Shown piece after piece: positions 25,618 to 26,460 of a stretch of DNA of 26,460 bases. The position numbers and the translations under genes are program-made. How positions within the stretch are numbered: the first letter of the stretch is position 1; every line of letters begins with the position of its first letter. Location of the stretch: the NCBI GenBank assembly GCA_030849065.1, contig JASAON010001434.1:1-26460 (forward strand). Direction: 5' to 3'. Under the pieces are notes generated by a model. It ran no database searches, was not told where the DNA came from, and saw only the letters and a list, made by a program, of their open reading frames with translations. The stretch comes from Jaenimonas drosophilae. Lineage: Eukaryota; Euglenozoa; Kinetoplastea; Trypanosomatida; Trypanosomatidae.

Positions 25618-25818
25618 CTCGACTACGTATTCAGAAATGATGCTCCTATGCTCCTACAATGTATGCACTAGAGGAGTATGGGGCTACAACACATGAAGGA
25701 AGGTGAGAGGATACATGAAGGTGTGGCACAGACATGCAGGGGTTGGCTAGGATTAGTGATGTAGGTAGGTAGCACATGTAGTGCTCCTTTAGCTGTGATT
25801 CATTCATTCGTGATGCAG
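25618..25818. other. Intergenic region upstream of TRAPPC8, no gene seen
   Basis: About 200 bases separate the stop codon of the right-edge gene from the TRAPPC8 start. Besides the splice tract listed separately, I see only CTAC- and ATTC-type short repeats and no gene. Confidence 0.6.
25684..25722 (-). promoter_or_regulatory. Predicted trans-splice acceptor for TRAPPC8
   Basis: On the minus strand a CT-rich stretch (ATCCTCTCACCTTCCTTC) leads to the AG at 25684-25685. No ATG lies between that AG and the proposed TRAPPC8 start at 25617, giving a leader of about 66 bases. Two further AGs lie closer to the start. Confidence 0.5.
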
Positions 25819-26460
25819 TTAGCCTGTTGTGTTGGTGAGATGAGGTGAAGCCTTGGCGGTGGTGCGTGGATGGAGGGCCAGCTCAATCTCTTGTGTATTC
25901 CACTGCTTGGCGGCATCCTTCTTGGCAGAGGAGGGGCTTGCGCGCGTCTTTGCCGCATACAACGAGGGAGATCGGTTGGCTGCCTTGCCAGATGGGCTCG
26001 GTGTTGTTGTTGCGGAGGAGGTTGTGGCAACATTAGGCGAGCGCGAGCCACGTGATGATCGTGATGCGAGCTGCGACCGCAGCACATCAAAGGCACCCCC
26101 AGCTAAGATGAAGGGCCGAATCTCTGCGTGTTGCTGCACCATGATGGAGTACACGAGCCACGCCGTGCTCACCATGTGAAGTGGTGCTGTTGTGGGGCTT
26201 TGGGAAGCATCCACAGTGGGGTGGCTGCGGTAGTGCTCCATTGTGTGTATGGCTTGCTCGTAGGCCATGGAGAGTGAGGCGGGAAGGGCGGTGCCAGATG
26301 CTGGCGCGGAGAGTGCAGGCTGTGCATCATCCCCACCCACCAGGTCCAGCGCTCCACCTACATAGAGGGCCACGGAGAGGTTCGGGCTCTCAAGAGTGCG
26401 CGTTACAGAGCCACCGAGCACCCGCACGAGCTCCACAACCTGCTCATAGGCGATGATGGC
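25819..26460 (-). CDS. C-terminal part of an unrecognised protein, 5' end outside the window
   Basis: The open frame ends with TAA at 25819-25821 and continues without a stop to the window edge, giving the last 213 residues of a longer protein. No ATG start is supported near the edge; an apparent start at 26436 is an internal GTG. The visible part begins AIIAYEQVVELVRVLGG and contains a second similar helix (LSMAYEQAIHTMEHYR), so it may be a helical repeat protein. The last 80 residues are basic, Ser/Thr/Pro-rich and low-complexity, suggesting a disordered tail. I do not recognise the family. It is the first visible gene of the minus-strand cluster and lies about 200 bases upstream of TRAPPC8. 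Confidence 0.7.
   Translation of the reverse strand, partial: AIIAYEQVVELVRVLGGSVTRTLESPNLSVALYVGGALDLVGGDDAQPALSAPASGTALPASLSMAYEQAIHTMEHYRSHPTVDASQSPTTAPLHMVSTAWLVYSIMVQQHAEIRPFILAGGAFDVLRSQLASRSSRGSRSPNVATTSSATTTPSPSGKAANRSPSLYAAKTRASPSSAKKDAAKQWNTQEIELALHPRTTAKASPHLTNTTG

Overview
This window looks like nuclear DNA of a kinetoplastid protist, most likely a trypanosomatid or a close relative such as a bodonid. Seven protein-coding genes all lie on the minus strand. All are uninterrupted long ORFs, including one of 3287 codons and one of 1902, and no introns are needed. Upstream of nearly every start codon there is a pyrimidine-rich tract on the coding strand followed by an AG, and in each case the first ATG after that AG is the start of the conserved ORF. 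That is the layout expected of a polycistronic unit processed by spliced-leader trans-splicing. The family content fits: a PF09818 ABC-class ATPase resembling the RNA-editing factor MRB1590, a LAMMER/CLK kinase, and a twin-CX3C small Tim chaperone. The genus cannot be fixed from sequence alone, and no spliced leader, tRNA or rRNA gene was recognised.

Layout in transcription order, from the right edge to the left. (1) The 3' part of an unrecognised gene runs off the right edge (25819-26460). (2) TRAPPC8/Trs85, a TRAPP III tethering-complex subunit, is at 19909-25617. (3) A giant 3287-residue protein is at 9625-19488. It begins with a Dpy-30/RIIa-like dimerisation-docking motif and ends with a cytochrome b5-like domain. 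(4) A LAMMER/CLK-type protein kinase is at 6802-8943. (5) A small Tim-family mitochondrial intermembrane-space chaperone is at 5790-6104. (6) The MRB1590-like ABC-class ATPase, with an Arg/Gly-rich N-terminus, is at 2160-4151. (7) An unrecognised Cys/His-containing protein of 564 residues is at 272-1966. Several apparent ORF starts further upstream are GTG or TTG codons, and I have replaced them with the first ATG.

The intergenic regions run from about 190 to 1640 bases. The longest, between the ATPase and the small Tim gene, holds two almost identical direct repeats of about 411-413 bases (4292-4702 and 5145-5557). Part of a third copy lies at the left edge of the window (1-53). The copies are non-coding by several tests and look like a dispersed or recently duplicated intergenic element. 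Homopolymer amino-acid runs (Asn, Asp, Gly) in several proteins are encoded by nearly pure trinucleotide repeats.

The genes do not form a functional operon. Products are predicted for vesicle tethering, kinase signalling, mitochondrial import and mitochondrial RNA processing, which is the usual mix in a kinetoplastid directional cluster. The most novel items are the giant D/D-to-cytochrome-b5 protein and the intergenic repeat.
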